Of a DNA stretch of 64,000 bases, positions 36,859 to 46,115 are shown in pieces. A program made the translations under genes and the position numbers. The stretch is from the NCBI RefSeq assembly GCF_028993615.1, contig NZ_CP118632.1, forward strand, positions 2,666,001-2,730,000, written 5' to 3'. Position 1 is the stretch's first letter. Every line of letters starts with the position of its first letter. The DNA comes from Herbaspirillum sp. WKF16 (GTDB lineage Bacteria; Pseudomonadota; Gammaproteobacteria; Burkholderiales; Burkholderiaceae_D). The notes below the pieces were generated by a model. That model saw only the letters and a program-made list of their open reading frames with translations, had not been told where the DNA came from and made no database searches.

Positions 36859-36898
36859 AAAACCGCCTGCCGCAGTGATTGCGGCAGGCGGTTTTTTC
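36859..36898. terminator. Strong bidirectional terminator
   Basis: A 16-bp perfect stem (36859-36874 with 36880-36895) with a 5-base loop, flanked by A-run and T-run, between the small helical gene and the convergent pirin gene. Confidence 0.93.
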
Positions 36899-36918
36899 TT
36901 GGCGCGACAGGATTGCCG

Positions 36919-37797
36919 TCAGTGCGCCGGCAGCGGGATCCATTCGGTCTCGCCGGGGATATCGGGGAAGACATCCTTGTCGCGGCTGTTCCAGGCCTGC
37001 TTGGCGGCCTCGATCTTCTCGCGCGAGGTGGCCACGAAGTTCCACCAGACGAAGCGCGGGCCGTCCAGCGGCTCGCCGCCCAGGATCATGAAGACCGTCT
37101 CGCCCACCGCCTTGAGCGCCACCGCGGCGCCCGGCTCCAGGATCGCCAGCGTGCCGGCTTCCAGGCGTTCGCCGTCGAGCGTGACCTCGCCCTTGACCAC
37201 ATAGACCGCGCGCTCGGAGACCTCGGCCGGGACCTCGATCTCGCCGCCCTCGGCGGTGCTGCCGGCCACGTACAGCGTCGGGCTGGAGGTCACCACCGGC
37301 GAAGTCACGCCGAAGACCGAGCCTGCCAGTACATGCAGTTTCGCGCCGCCGACCTGGGCGGTCGGCATTTCTTCCGAGGCGTAATGGCGGAACAGCGGAT
37401 CGCAGATCTCCTCGTCGGCCGGCAGCGCCACCCACATCTGCAGGCCATGCACCGGCACCTTCTGCGCGCGGATGTCGTCGGGAACGCGCTCCGAGTGCAC
37501 GATGCCGCGGCCGGCGGACATCCAGTTGACCGCCCCCGGGGTGATGCGCTGGACCACGCCCAGGCTGTCGCGATGCATCATGGCGCCGGAGAACAGGTAG
37601 GTCACGGTGGCCAGGCCGATGTGCGGGTGCGGGCGGACGTCGCCCTCGGTGGTGCCGGCGTCGAATTCGACCGGCCCCATGTGATCGAAGAAGACGAAGG
37701 GGCCGACGGTGCGGGCGGCGGCGGCCGGCAAGAGGCGGCGCACCGGAAAGCCGATGTCGCGGGTCAGGCCGTGGATCATGTGGCGGATGTTGCTCAT
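36919..37797 (-). CDS. Pirin family protein (first copy)
   Basis: A 292-residue bicupin pirin. The N-terminal cupin holds the metal-site block RPHPHIGLATVTYLFSGAMM with HRDSLG, then WMSAGRGIVHSERV. Pirins of this type bind iron or nickel, and some act as quercetin 2,3-dioxygenases or redox-responsive regulators. The start at 37797 has GGGAG upstream; a longer in-frame start at 37833 lacks one. It is the last gene of the doxX-pirin-pirin set. Confidence 0.92.
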   Translation of the reverse strand: MSNIRHMIHGLTRDIGFPVRRLLPAAAARTVGPFVFFDHMGPVEFDAGTTEGDVRPHPHIGLATVTYLFSGAMMHRDSLGVVQRITPGAVNWMSAGRGIVHSERVPDDIRAQKVPVHGLQMWVALPADEEICDPLFRHYASEEMPTAQVGGAKLHVLAGSVFGVTSPVVTSSPTLYVAGSTAEGGEIEVPAEVSERAVYVVKGEVTLDGERLEAGTLAILEPGAAVALKAVGETVFMILGGEPLDGPRFVWWNFVATSREKIEAAKQAWNSRDKDVFPDIPGETEWIPLPAH

Positions 37798-37864
37798 GGT
37801 GTTCTCCCTGGCGGCGCATGCCCGGATTGGCATGCGCCTGTTTGGTTTGACTGGGTCAGCCGGC

Positions 37865-38722
37865 TCAGAAACGGCCGCCGCGGAAATCGTCGATCGCTTG
37901 CTCGACCTGTTCGCGGGTATTCATCACGAACGGGCCCCATTGGGCGATCGGCTCATTCAAGGGCTTGCCGGCGATCAGCAGGAAGCGGCTGCCCTGCTCG
38001 GCCGTCACCCGCACGCCGGCCGAACCGATCGCGTTGGACAGCACCGCCATGCGGCCGGCGTCGGCCGGACGGCTCTCGCCCTCGGCGCCCACCGCCAGCT
38101 TGCCTTCATACACGTACAGGAAGGCATTGTGCGTGGCCGGGATCGGCAGGTCCAGCGTCACGCCGGCTTCCAGCGCCAGGTCGAGGTAGATCGGCTCGGT
38201 GGTGTCGCGTCGGATCGCGCCGGCCTTGCCGAAGGCCTCGCCTGCCAGCACCCGCACCTTCACGCCGGGCCGGGGTGCGGTCTCGGGAATGCCGGCCGAC
38301 GGGATGTCGCTGTAGCCGGGCTCGGTCATCTTGTCCTTGCCGGCCAGGTTGACCCACAGCTGGAAGCCGCTCATCAGGCCGTCTTCCTGCTCCGGCAGTT
38401 CCGAATGCACCAGGCCGCGGCCGGCAGTCATCCATTGCATGCCGCCCGGTTCCAGCAGGCCTTCGTTGCCCGCGGTGTCGCGGTGGCGCATGCGGCCGGC
38501 CAGCATGTAGGTCACGGTCTCGAAGCCGCGATGCGGGTGGTCGGGGAAGCCGGCCAGGTAATCGCTGGGCTCGTCGGAGTGAAAGGCGTCCAGCATCAGG
38601 AACGGATCCAGGCGGCGTTGCAGGTCATGGGTCAGCACGCGGGTCAGGCTGACGCCGGCGCCATCCTGGGTGGGGATGCCGTTGACGAGACGTTCGATCT
38701 GGCGGGTGTAGGCGGTGCTCAT
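37865..38722 (-). CDS. Pirin family protein (second copy)
   Basis: A 285-residue pirin of a different subgroup (YhhW-like). The metal-binding block reads FPDHPHRGFETVTYMLAGRM then RHRDTAGNEG and MQWMTAGRGLVHSE. It shares only the core motifs with its neighbour, so the pair is not a recent duplication. Same strand and 67 bp from the downstream pirin gene, 85 bp after doxX. Confidence 0.93.
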   Translation of the reverse strand: MSTAYTRQIERLVNGIPTQDGAGVSLTRVLTHDLQRRLDPFLMLDAFHSDEPSDYLAGFPDHPHRGFETVTYMLAGRMRHRDTAGNEGLLEPGGMQWMTAGRGLVHSELPEQEDGLMSGFQLWVNLAGKDKMTEPGYSDIPSAGIPETAPRPGVKVRVLAGEAFGKAGAIRRDTTEPIYLDLALEAGVTLDLPIPATHNAFLYVYEGKLAVGAEGESRPADAGRMAVLSNAIGSAGVRVTAEQGSRFLLIAGKPLNEPIAQWGPFVMNTREQVEQAIDDFRGGRF

Positions 38723-38807
38723 TTGCTTATCTCCTGTGGTCGGCCCGCTTCTTGTGGAAGCGGGCCAGTGGTGATTCGATATATCGGTGCGGCGGACGGC
38801 CCTGGGA

Positions 38808-39203
38808 TCAGCGGCGCTGTTCCGGCTCGGCTTCGGTGTCGATGGTCGAGACCAGCAGCAAGGCGCCGATGATCGAGACGTTCTTCAGGAAGTGGGTCAG
38901 CTGCGCTTGCGCGGCGGCGCCGTCCAGGGTCCAGAAGTGGTGGGCCGAGAGCGTCGCGCCGACCGTGAACAGCGCGATGATCAGCGCCACCGGCTTGACG
39001 CCGCGACCGGTCATCAGCAGCAGGCCGCCGCCGACTTCCACCAGGATGGTCACCAGCACGGCGATGGTCGGCATGGGCAGGCCCAGGCTGTCGAAGTAAC
39101 CGACGGTGCCGGCGAAGCCGATGATCTTGAAGACCCCGGAGATGACGAACAGGGAAGCCAGCAGGACGCGGCCGATGCGGAAGATGTTTTGGTTGGTGAT
39201 CAT
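38808..39203 (-). CDS. DoxX family membrane protein
   Basis: A 131-residue four-helix membrane protein (IGRVLLASLFVISGVFKIIG, IAVLVTILVEVGGGLLLMTG, LIIALFTVGATLSAHHFW). The RVLLASLFVISGVFKI start and the paired-helix layout are typical of DoxX/YqjF-type proteins, linked in other bacteria to quinone or thiol redox systems. First gene of an operon with two pirins and divergent from a LysR gene. Confidence 0.92.
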   Translation of the reverse strand: MITNQNIFRIGRVLLASLFVISGVFKIIGFAGTVGYFDSLGLPMPTIAVLVTILVEVGGGLLLMTGRGVKPVALIIALFTVGATLSAHHFWTLDGAAAQAQLTHFLKNVSIIGALLLVSTIDTEAEPEQRR

Positions 39204-39355
39204 GATGTGCCTCTTTCGTATGTTGGGTTGGGAATGTTCCTTCGATTTGCCTTCTTATTTCCTGTATTCAACTGCGCCGGCTTTCGCTTGTTCGTTTTGC
39301 CCGTTTCGCTGAGCCAGTGACGACAGAATAAGCAAAATCACCCACACAAAAAACT

Positions 39356-39375
39356 GATTATCTTTTTATAATCAA
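39356..39375. promoter_or_regulatory. Candidate LysR operator between doxX and the LysR gene
   Basis: A perfect 7-bp inverted repeat TGATTAT-cttttt-ATAATCA (39356-39375), followed by GATAATTAGATAAT, lies 35 bp before the LysR start. It contains the T-N11-A pattern expected of LysR sites and sits in the shared promoter region. Confidence 0.6.
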
Positions 39376-39409
39376 TATCTGATAATTAGATAATGTTGAG
39401 CGCCCACCC

Positions 39410-40327
39410 ATGAACATCGAACGCCTTTCCCTGGACCAGTTGCGCGTCTTCGTGAAGGTCGCCGACAGCGGCAGCTTCCTCGCCGCCGCGCGCAAGCTGG
39501 TGCGCGCCCAGTCCGCGGTCAGCTACGCCATCGCCTCGCTGGAAGACCAGCTGGGCGTGCTGCTGTTCGACCGCAGCGGCTACCGGCCGCAGCTGACCGA
39601 TCCGGGCGTGGCGCTGCTGGCCGACGCCCGGCAGGTGCTGGATCATGTGGATTCGCTGCAGGTGCGGGCCAATTCCTACGCCAAGGGGCAGGAGCTGGAG
39701 GTGGCGCTGGCGGTGGACGTGTTCTTCCCCACCGGCTGCCTGGTGGATTTGCTCCAGCGCTTCCGCGACGCCTTCCCCGCCGTCACGGTGCGGCTGGATA
39801 TCGAGGCGCTGGGCGCGGTGGCCGAGCGGGTGCTGGACGGACGCGCCATGCTGGGCATCCTCGGCACGCTGCCCACCACGCCGCCCAACCTGCTGCGCAT
39901 CAGCCTGCCGGCGGTGCGCCTGGTGGCGGTGGTGGCGCCGCATCATCCGCTGGCGCGGGTCAAGGGACGGGTCGCGGAAAAGCTGCTGGCGCAGCAGACC
40001 CAGCTGGTGCTGTCGGACCGCAGCGAACTGACCGCGCGCCAGGATTTCTCGGTGCACTCGCGCCTGACCTGGCGCATGAGCGACCTCGGCACCAAGCACG
40101 CCCTGCTGCGCGCCGGCATGGGCTGGGGCAACATGCCGCTGCACGTGGTGAGGGACGACATCGACGCCGGCCGGCTGGTGACCATCGCCACCATCCACCA
40201 CCCGCCGCAAGGCTCCGACTTGCCGGTGCAGTGCGTCTACAAGCCGGATCACAAGGCCGGGCCGGCGCTGTCGTGGTGGCTGGATTCGCTGGCGGCGCTG
40301 ACGACGCTGGAAGCGCCGGCCGCCTGA
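39410..40327 (+). CDS. LysR-family transcriptional regulator
   Basis: A 305-residue regulator with HTH LSLDQLRVFVKVADSGSFLA then AARKLVRAQSAVSYAIASLE and an effector domain starting VALAVDVFFPTGCLVDLL. It is divergent from doxX-pirin-pirin across about 206 bp that carries a LysR-like palindrome, so it probably controls that operon. Confidence 0.93.
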   Translation: MNIERLSLDQLRVFVKVADSGSFLAAARKLVRAQSAVSYAIASLEDQLGVLLFDRSGYRPQLTDPGVALLADARQVLDHVDSLQVRANSYAKGQELEVALAVDVFFPTGCLVDLLQRFRDAFPAVTVRLDIEALGAVAERVLDGRAMLGILGTLPTTPPNLLRISLPAVRLVAVVAPHHPLARVKGRVAEKLLAQQTQLVLSDRSELTARQDFSVHSRLTWRMSDLGTKHALLRAGMGWGNMPLHVVRDDIDAGRLVTIATIHHPPQGSDLPVQCVYKPDHKAGPALSWWLDSLAALTTLEAPAA

Positions 40328-40336
40328 AACCGCACG

Positions 40337-41347
40337 TCAATACGCCGAAAACCGCTCCCGGTACTGCGCCGGACTCACGCCCAGCTGGCGCTGGAACACG
40401 CGGCGCAGGTTCTGCTCCTCGCCGTAGCCGGCATCGTTGGCGATGCGCTTCAAGGGCAAGGAGGTTTCTTCCAGCGCCCGGCGCGCCGCTTCCAGCCGCA
40501 TCAGCTCGACGGTGCGCGCGGGCGTGCGTCCGGTTTCGGCGGCATAGGCGCGGGCGAAGGTGCGCGGGCTCATGTGCATGCGCTGCGCCAGGTTCTCCAC
40601 CCGCAGGTCCTGCCCCAGGTTGCCGGCGATCCAGGCGTGCAGTTCGGCGAAGCGACCGGCGCCGGACGCCTGCGAGGCCAGCGGCGCGCTGAACTGCGAC
40701 TGGCCGCCGGGGCGCTTGATGAACATCACCAGCTGGCGCGCCACGGCGATCGCGCTTTGATGGCCGAGATCCTGCTCCAGCAGCGCCAGCGCCAGGTCGA
40801 TGCCGGCGGTGACGCCGGCCGAGGTCCAGATGCGGCCCTGGCGGATGAAGATCGGGTCGGCGTCCACCTGCAATTGCGGATAACGGCGCTGCAATTCTCC
40901 GGCCCAGTCCCAATGGGTGGTCACCCGCAAGCCGTCGAGCACGCCGGCCTCCGCCAGGTGGAAGGCGCCGGTGCAGACCGAGCACACCCGCTGCGCCTGC
41001 GCGGCATGGCGGCGTATCCACGCCACCAGGTCGGCATCGATGTCGAAATCGTCGCCCAGGCTGCCGCCCGGCGAGATCAGGGTATGCAGGCCGGCCTCGT
41101 CCCGCAGCGCCCGGTCCAGCGTCGCCAGCGATTCGGTGGCCAGCGGCAGCCCGGCATTGGTGACGATGACGCCGCCGGCGGCCGACGCCACATGCAGGCG
41201 ATAGCGCTCGCTGCCTGCCAGGCGGTTCGCGGTGGCGAACACCTGCAAGGGGCCGGAAAGGTCGAGCAGGTTCATGCCGCCGTAGGCCAGCAGCGCCACC
41301 CGGCGCGGCGCCGCGGATGCGGTGGAAGAAGACGGGCGCGGGCTCAT
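40337..41347 (-). CDS. GlxA-family transcriptional regulator (DJ-1/PfpI + AraC HTH)
   Basis: A 336-residue two-domain regulator. Residues about 10-190 form a DJ-1/PfpI amidase-like domain with the nucleophile-elbow Cys in VCSVCTGAFHLAEAGVLDG. Residues about 215-325 are an AraC HTH (NLAQRMHMSPRTFARAYAAE, IANDAGYGEEQNLRRVFQRQ). Related proteins sense small nitrogen compounds. It lies directly downstream of, and on the same strand as, an MFS gene. Confidence 0.92.
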   Translation of the reverse strand: MSPRPSSSTASAAPRRVALLAYGGMNLLDLSGPLQVFATANRLAGSERYRLHVASAAGGVIVTNAGLPLATESLATLDRALRDEAGLHTLISPGGSLGDDFDIDADLVAWIRRHAAQAQRVCSVCTGAFHLAEAGVLDGLRVTTHWDWAGELQRRYPQLQVDADPIFIRQGRIWTSAGVTAGIDLALALLEQDLGHQSAIAVARQLVMFIKRPGGQSQFSAPLASQASGAGRFAELHAWIAGNLGQDLRVENLAQRMHMSPRTFARAYAAETGRTPARTVELMRLEAARRALEETSLPLKRIANDAGYGEEQNLRRVFQRQLGVSPAQYRERFSAY

Positions 41348-41386
41348 GCGGCGCCTGCCGTAGGGGTATTGTCCATGCGTCCCATG

Positions 41387-42664
41387 TTATCCCATGCTCC
41401 CGGCCGCCTGCGCGCGCGCCGCGCGTTGCCCGATCATCCAGCGCGCCGTGGCCAGCGTGGACAGCAGCAGGATCGGCAGGATGGCGGCATTGAGCGTCTC
41501 CCAGCCGAAGCGCGCCAGCAAGGGGCCGGCGCCCAGCGTGGCCAGCGCGGTGGCGCCGTAGCGCAGCAGTTCGGAGAAGCCCTGGGTCTTGGCCCGCTCG
41601 GAGGGCGCATAGGACTGCGCCAGCAAGGTGGTGCCGCCGACGAACATGAAATTCCAGCCCACGCCCAGGAACAGCAAGGCGGCATAGAAGGCCGGCAGGC
41701 TGGTCGAGGCCATCGCCGTGGCGGCGCAGGCCAGGTTCAGCGCCAGCCCGGCCAGCAGCACCGAACCCAGGCCGAAGCGCTTGATCAGGCGTCCGGCGAA
41801 GAAGGATGGCGCGTACATGCCGACCAGGTGCCACTGGATGATGGCGGCGCCGTCGTCGATGCCGTGGTGGCAGGCCACTGCCGCAAGCGGCGCGGCGGTC
41901 ATGATCAGCATCATCACCATGGAGCCGGCCACGTTGTTGGCCACCGACGCCATGAACACCGGGGTGCGCGCGATCTCGGCCAGGGGCCGCGCCGGCGCGT
42001 CCGCACTGCCGGCGTCGGCGGCGGCCGGGGCTGCGCCCAGGTCGCGGTAGAACGCCAGCAGCACCACCACCGAGAGCAGCCCCATGGCGGCCACCACCAG
42101 GTAGGCGCCGGCGAACAGGGCCGCGGGGAACAGGTCCTTGCTCCACGCCGCCAGCGCGGGGCCGGCGATGGCGGCGATCACGCCGCCGGCCAGCACGGTG
42201 GAAATGGCGCGGCTCTTGGCCTCGTCGGCCACGGCGTCGGCCGCGGCCAGCCGGTAATATTGCGCGAAGGCCTGGAACACGCCGACCATCGCCGTGCCGG
42301 CGCAGAAGGTCCAGAACTGCGCATGGAACACCGACCACACCGACACCAGCCCGCCCACGCAGCAGCTGGCCGCGCCCAACGCGAAGGACAGGCGCCGCCC
42401 CAGCCGCTGGATCAGGAAGGCGGCGAACCAGGTGACCAGCGCCCCGGCCACGGTGATCAGGGCGAAGGGCAAGGTCGCCAGCGCCTTGTCCGGGGCCAGT
42501 TGCCATCCGGTCAATGCGGTCAGGGTCAGGTCGATCGAGATGGCGCAGGTGAACAGGCCCTGGCACACGGCCAGCACGGAGGCGTTGCGCTTGCCCGCCG
42601 CCGGCGAATAAGCCTGCGGTAAGGAAGCGGCTCTACTATCATGGTCGGTCTGCGGGCGGGTCAT
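41387..42664 (-). CDS. MFS transporter
   Basis: A 425-residue transporter of about 12 helices (LATLPFALITVAGALVTWFA, LIQRLGRRLSFALGAASCCV as loop 2-3, LAGLALNLACAATAMAS). The loop motif is degenerate, and the overall pattern resembles uncharacterised YfiS-like MFS proteins; substrate unknown. ATG at 42664 fits the conserved start of the first helix region. It shares a 121-bp divergent promoter region with the isochorismatase gene and is followed by the GlxA-type regulator. Confidence 0.88.
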   Translation of the reverse strand: MTRPQTDHDSRAASLPQAYSPAAGKRNASVLAVCQGLFTCAISIDLTLTALTGWQLAPDKALATLPFALITVAGALVTWFAAFLIQRLGRRLSFALGAASCCVGGLVSVWSVFHAQFWTFCAGTAMVGVFQAFAQYYRLAAADAVADEAKSRAISTVLAGGVIAAIAGPALAAWSKDLFPAALFAGAYLVVAAMGLLSVVVLLAFYRDLGAAPAAADAGSADAPARPLAEIARTPVFMASVANNVAGSMVMMLIMTAAPLAAVACHHGIDDGAAIIQWHLVGMYAPSFFAGRLIKRFGLGSVLLAGLALNLACAATAMASTSLPAFYAALLFLGVGWNFMFVGGTTLLAQSYAPSERAKTQGFSELLRYGATALATLGAGPLLARFGWETLNAAILPILLLSTLATARWMIGQRAARAQAAGSMG

Positions 42665-42785
42665 CGGTTTGCTCCGGAAGGTTGGCGATGGGAAAATTGT
42701 CGAATTGGCGCAAAATGGCGTCAATGACACAAACCGTTCAATTCCTGCCAAGCCCCTGCACCGCCCGGAACGAGGAGCGCCAACG

Positions 42786-43316
42786 ATGCTGATCAATGCA
42801 AGCCAATCCGCCCTGCTGGTGGTCGACCTGCAGCAAAAGCTGCTGCCGGCGATCCATGACAACGAAACCATCCTGGCCCAGGCCGTGCGCCTGGCGACCA
42901 TTGCCGGCTTGCTGGGCGTGCCGGTGATCGGTACCGCGCAGATCCCTGACAAGCTGGGCCCCAACCATCCCGCCGTAGCCCGGCTGTGCGACAAGATCCT
43001 GGCCAAGAGCCACTTCGACGCCTGCGCCGAGGGCCTGCTGCCGGCCCTGCCCACGGCCGTGCGGCAGATCGTCATCAGCGGCTGCGAGACCCACATCTGC
43101 GTGCTGCAGACCGCGCTCTCGCTGCTCGAGCGCGGCTACCGGGTGCTGCCGCTGCTGGACGCCTGCGGCTCGCGCAAGACCAGCGACCGCGACGCCGCCT
43201 TCGCCCGCCTGCGCCAGGCCGGCGCCGAACCGGTGACGGTGGAGATGGTGGCCTACGAGTGGATGCGCGATAGCCGCCATGCGCAGTTCCGCGAGGTGCT
43301 CAAGCTGATCAAGTGA
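42786..43316 (+). CDS. Isochorismatase-family hydrolase
   Basis: A 176-residue cysteine hydrolase. The catalytic triad pattern is visible: Asp in LLVVDLQQKLLP, a Lys in DKILAKSHFDAC, and Cys in VISGCETHICVLQTALSLLE. The family includes nicotinamidase-like and YcaC-like amidases; no true isochorismatase context (siderophore genes) is present, so the substrate is open. GAGGAG lies before the ATG at 42786. Confidence 0.92.
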   Translation: MLINASQSALLVVDLQQKLLPAIHDNETILAQAVRLATIAGLLGVPVIGTAQIPDKLGPNHPAVARLCDKILAKSHFDACAEGLLPALPTAVRQIVISGCETHICVLQTALSLLERGYRVLPLLDACGSRKTSDRDAAFARLRQAGAEPVTVEMVAYEWMRDSRHAQFREVLKLIK

Positions 43317-43486
43317 GCGCCGGGAACGTAACCGGAACTCACCGGCCCTGTTGAACTGATGAAAGTTTCTCCAAGCGTTACCCGGACGACATTGTCCGGC
43401 CCGGAACTGTGGTACAAGCAATTGCGCGCGGCTGCGATCCGCGGCGCGCCAGACCGCATTACATGAAGAAGGAACCCGAACCGCCC

Positions 43487-44260
43487 ATGTCCAGCCTACC
43501 GTCTCCCGCTCCCGCCTCCTCCCGTTCGACCCCGGCCGTCAACGTGCAGGCGCTGCGCGCCAGCTGCTCGGCCTGCAGCATGCACCAGCTGTGCCTGCCG
43601 ATGGGCCTGGACCAGGGCGACATGCAGCGGCTGGAGCAGGTCATCAGCCGCCGCCGCAAGGTCCGGCGCGACGAGACCCTGTACCGCCTCGACGACAAGT
43701 TCGACATGCTGTACGCGATCCGCCTGGGCCACTTCAAGACCTTCCAGCGCAACTCCAACGGCGGCGAACAGATCACCGGCTTCCAGATGGCCGGCGAGCT
43801 GCTGGGCATGGACGCCATCGGCGCCGGGCACCACCTGTGCGACGCGGTCGCGCTGGAAGACAGCGAGGTCTGCGAGATCCCCTTCGCCAGCCTGGAGGAC
43901 CTTTTCCGCGACATGCCCACGCTGCTGCGCCAGTTCCACCGCATGATGAGCCTGGAGATCTCGCGCGAACAGCGCGTGATGCTGACCCTGGGCAGCATGA
44001 CCGCCCAGCAGAAGATGGCGGCCTTCCTGCTCAACCTGTCCACGCGCTACGCCAGCCGCGGCTACTCCTCCACCCGCTTCCAGCTGCGCATGACGCGCGA
44101 GGAAATCGGCAACTACCTGGGCCTGGCGGTGGAGAGCGTGAGCCGCCTGCTGTCCGGCTTCAAGAAGACCGGCGTCATCGAGGTCAACCACCGCGACCTC
44201 GAATTGCTGGACCTGCCCACGCTGCGCGCCATCGCCCTGGGTAACGATCCCTGCGCCTGA
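43487..44260 (+). CDS. fnr: FNR-type oxygen-sensing transcriptional regulator
   Basis: A 257-residue Crp/Fnr regulator with the full [4Fe-4S] ligand set: Cys27, Cys30 and Cys36 (CSACSMHQLC) and Cys129 (SEVCEIPF), placed as in E. coli FNR. The cyclic-nucleotide-type fold includes GELLGMDAIGAGHHLC. The HTH has MTREEIGNYLGLAVESVSRL with the E-x-x-S-R DNA-contact pattern, so it should read TTGAT-N4-ATCAA sites. It switches gene expression on oxygen loss. An alternative ATG at 43463 adds eight residues; I prefer 43487 because AAGGA lies upstream. Confidence 0.93.
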   Translation: MSSLPSPAPASSRSTPAVNVQALRASCSACSMHQLCLPMGLDQGDMQRLEQVISRRRKVRRDETLYRLDDKFDMLYAIRLGHFKTFQRNSNGGEQITGFQMAGELLGMDAIGAGHHLCDAVALEDSEVCEIPFASLEDLFRDMPTLLRQFHRMMSLEISREQRVMLTLGSMTAQQKMAAFLLNLSTRYASRGYSSTRFQLRMTREEIGNYLGLAVESVSRLLSGFKKTGVIEVNHRDLELLDLPTLRAIALGNDPCA

Positions 44261-44311
44261 ACCGCGGCTGAAGCGCGGGGCCGGCCGCGTCCGGCGCGTT
44301 AGAATTGCCGG

Positions 44312-45049
44312 ATGACAGATCCCCTCCGCAAGCCCCCCGCTCCTGCTCCCGGCTTCCTGCGCCGCCGCTTCGACCGCCGCCACCATCTCGGCCTGCCGCT
44401 GACCACCGGCCTGCTGGCCGTGACCGCCACCCTCTTGCTGTTCGCGCTGGTCGCCTGGGAGGTCAGCACCCACGGCGACCTGACGCGGCTGGACCAGCAG
44501 CTGGCCGACTGGTTCAATCGCCGCGCCTTCTCGCCGCTGACCGACATGGTGCTGGCTTACACCCACCTGCACGGCACGGTCGGCGTGCTGGCCATCGGCG
44601 CCCTGGCGCTATGGCGCATGCTGCGCCTGCGGCAATGGCTGTGGGCGGCCGACCTGCTGCTGGTGCTGCCGGGCGGGATGCTGTTCAACTTCGGGCTCAA
44701 GCACGTCTTTGCGCGGCTGCGGCCAAGTTTCGACGATCCCATCCTGGTGCTGCACAGCTACAGCTTCCCCAGCGGCCACACCATCGGCGCCACGCTGCTG
44801 TATGCGATGCTGGCGGCCTACTTGCTGAACCAGCCGGTCCCGGCGCGGCGGCGCGGGACCACGGTTGCGGTGATCGCCGCCGCGCTGCTGCTGGTGGCGC
44901 TGACGGCGTTCAGCCGGGTCTACCTCGGCGCCCATTTCCTGAGCGACGTGCTGGCCGCCGCGCTGCTGGGCCTCGCCTGGTTCGCCTTCTGGACCACCGC
45001 GCTTTTCACCGCGCGGCGGCACTATTCGGCACGGACGCGCTCCAACTGA
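44312..45049 (+). CDS. PAP2-family membrane phosphatase
   Basis: A 245-residue membrane phosphatase, likely for a lipid phosphate (phosphatidate or undecaprenyl pyrophosphate). The three catalytic blocks are intact: KHVFARLRP, SYSFPSGHT and SRVYLGAHFLSD. Five to six helices surround them (LAVTATLLLFALVAWEV, WAADLLLVLPGGMLFNFGL). It heads a cluster with a diacylglycerol-kinase-like protein and a phosphoesterase, which suggests phospholipid turnover. Confidence 0.92.
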   Translation: MTDPLRKPPAPAPGFLRRRFDRRHHLGLPLTTGLLAVTATLLLFALVAWEVSTHGDLTRLDQQLADWFNRRAFSPLTDMVLAYTHLHGTVGVLAIGALALWRMLRLRQWLWAADLLLVLPGGMLFNFGLKHVFARLRPSFDDPILVLHSYSFPSGHTIGATLLYAMLAAYLLNQPVPARRRGTTVAVIAAALLLVALTAFSRVYLGAHFLSDVLAAALLGLAWFAFWTTALFTARRHYSARTRSN

Positions 45050-45110
45050 TTTTCCACCCAGGCGGCCGGCGTTCCAGCGGCTGCCCACGACAAGAAATCG
45101 GACGGAAGAA

Positions 45111-46115
45111 TTGCCGGAAAGCAAACAGAAAACCATCCCCGACAGCGGACGACCGGACGTGGTCGCCGCCATCAACGCCAGGGCTGGCGGCGGTCACGCG
45201 CAAGAGCTGGCGGCCCACATCACGGCACAGTTCGCGCGCCATGGATTGCGCGCAGAGGTATGCCTGGCCGCCAGTGGCAAGGACATGCTGACGGCGGCGC
45301 GACGCGCCGTGCGCGACAAGGTCGGCATTGTCGCCGTGGGCGGCGGCGACGGCAGCGTCAATGCCGTGGCCTCCATCCTGATCCAGCAGGAAGGGTGCGA
45401 GAGCGCGCTGGGCGTGCTGCCGCTGGGCACGCTGAACCACTTCGCAAAGGACCTCGGCATCCCCTTGCTGCTGGACGATGCGATCGCAAACATCGCCACC
45501 GGCCGCCGCATCCGCGTCGACAGCGGCGAGGTCAACGGCGTGCCCTTCATCAACAACTCCAGCCTGGGTTTGTATCCCGACATCGTGCGCGAGCGCGAGA
45601 AGCAACAGGCGCGCTTGGGGCGCGGCAAGTGGCTGGCCTTTTCGTGGGCGGCAATGGGCGCGCTGCGCCGCTATCCCTTCCTGCGGGTGCGGCTGCGCGT
45701 GGGCGGGCAGGATCACTGGCGGCGCACGCCCTTCGTCTTCATCGGCAACAACGAATACCTGATGAGCGGGCTGGACATCGGCAAGCGCTCCACCCTGATG
45801 GACGGCAAGCTGAGCCTCTACGTGTGCCACCGCACCGGCCGCCTCGGCCTGCTGAGGCTGGCGCTCAACGCGCTGTTCGGCCGGCTGCGCGAAGCGCACG
45901 ACTTCGACGCCCTGACCGCCACCGACATCCTGATCGAGACCCACAAGACACGCATGCGCGTGGCCACCGACGGCGAGGTCACGGTGATGCAGACGCCGCT
46001 GCAGTATCGCGTGCGTCCCGCCTCGCTGGAGGTGATCGTGCCGCCGCTGGAGCAGCCGGCCGCGCCGCCGGAGGCGCCACCGGGCATGCTGGCCAAGCTG
46101 TGGGGGGACGACTGA
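45111..46115 (+). CDS. Diacylglycerol-kinase-family lipid kinase
   Basis: A ~334-residue kinase of the YegS/DgkB type that phosphorylates a lipid or sphingoid head group with ATP. Motifs: VVAAINARAGGGHA at the start, nucleotide-binding IVAVGGGDGSVNAVAS, LGVLPLGTLNHFAKDLGIP and PFINNSSLGLYPDIV. The start is uncertain: a TTG at 45111 gives the longest plausible protein; a GTG near 45159 would begin at the first strand. It overlaps the next gene by one base (TGATG), so the two are coupled. Confidence 0.88.
   Translation: MPESKQKTIPDSGRPDVVAAINARAGGGHAQELAAHITAQFARHGLRAEVCLAASGKDMLTAARRAVRDKVGIVAVGGGDGSVNAVASILIQQEGCESALGVLPLGTLNHFAKDLGIPLLLDDAIANIATGRRIRVDSGEVNGVPFINNSSLGLYPDIVREREKQQARLGRGKWLAFSWAAMGALRRYPFLRVRLRVGGQDHWRRTPFVFIGNNEYLMSGLDIGKRSTLMDGKLSLYVCHRTGRLGLLRLALNALFGRLREAHDFDALTATDILIETHKTRMRVATDGEVTVMQTPLQYRVRPASLEVIVPPLEQPAAPPEAPPGMLAKLWGDD

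Noticed and set aside
42786..43316. Siderophore/enterobactin function for the isochorismatase-like gene
   Set aside because: No isochorismate synthase, NRPS or siderophore transport genes nearby; only the hydrolase fold is supported.
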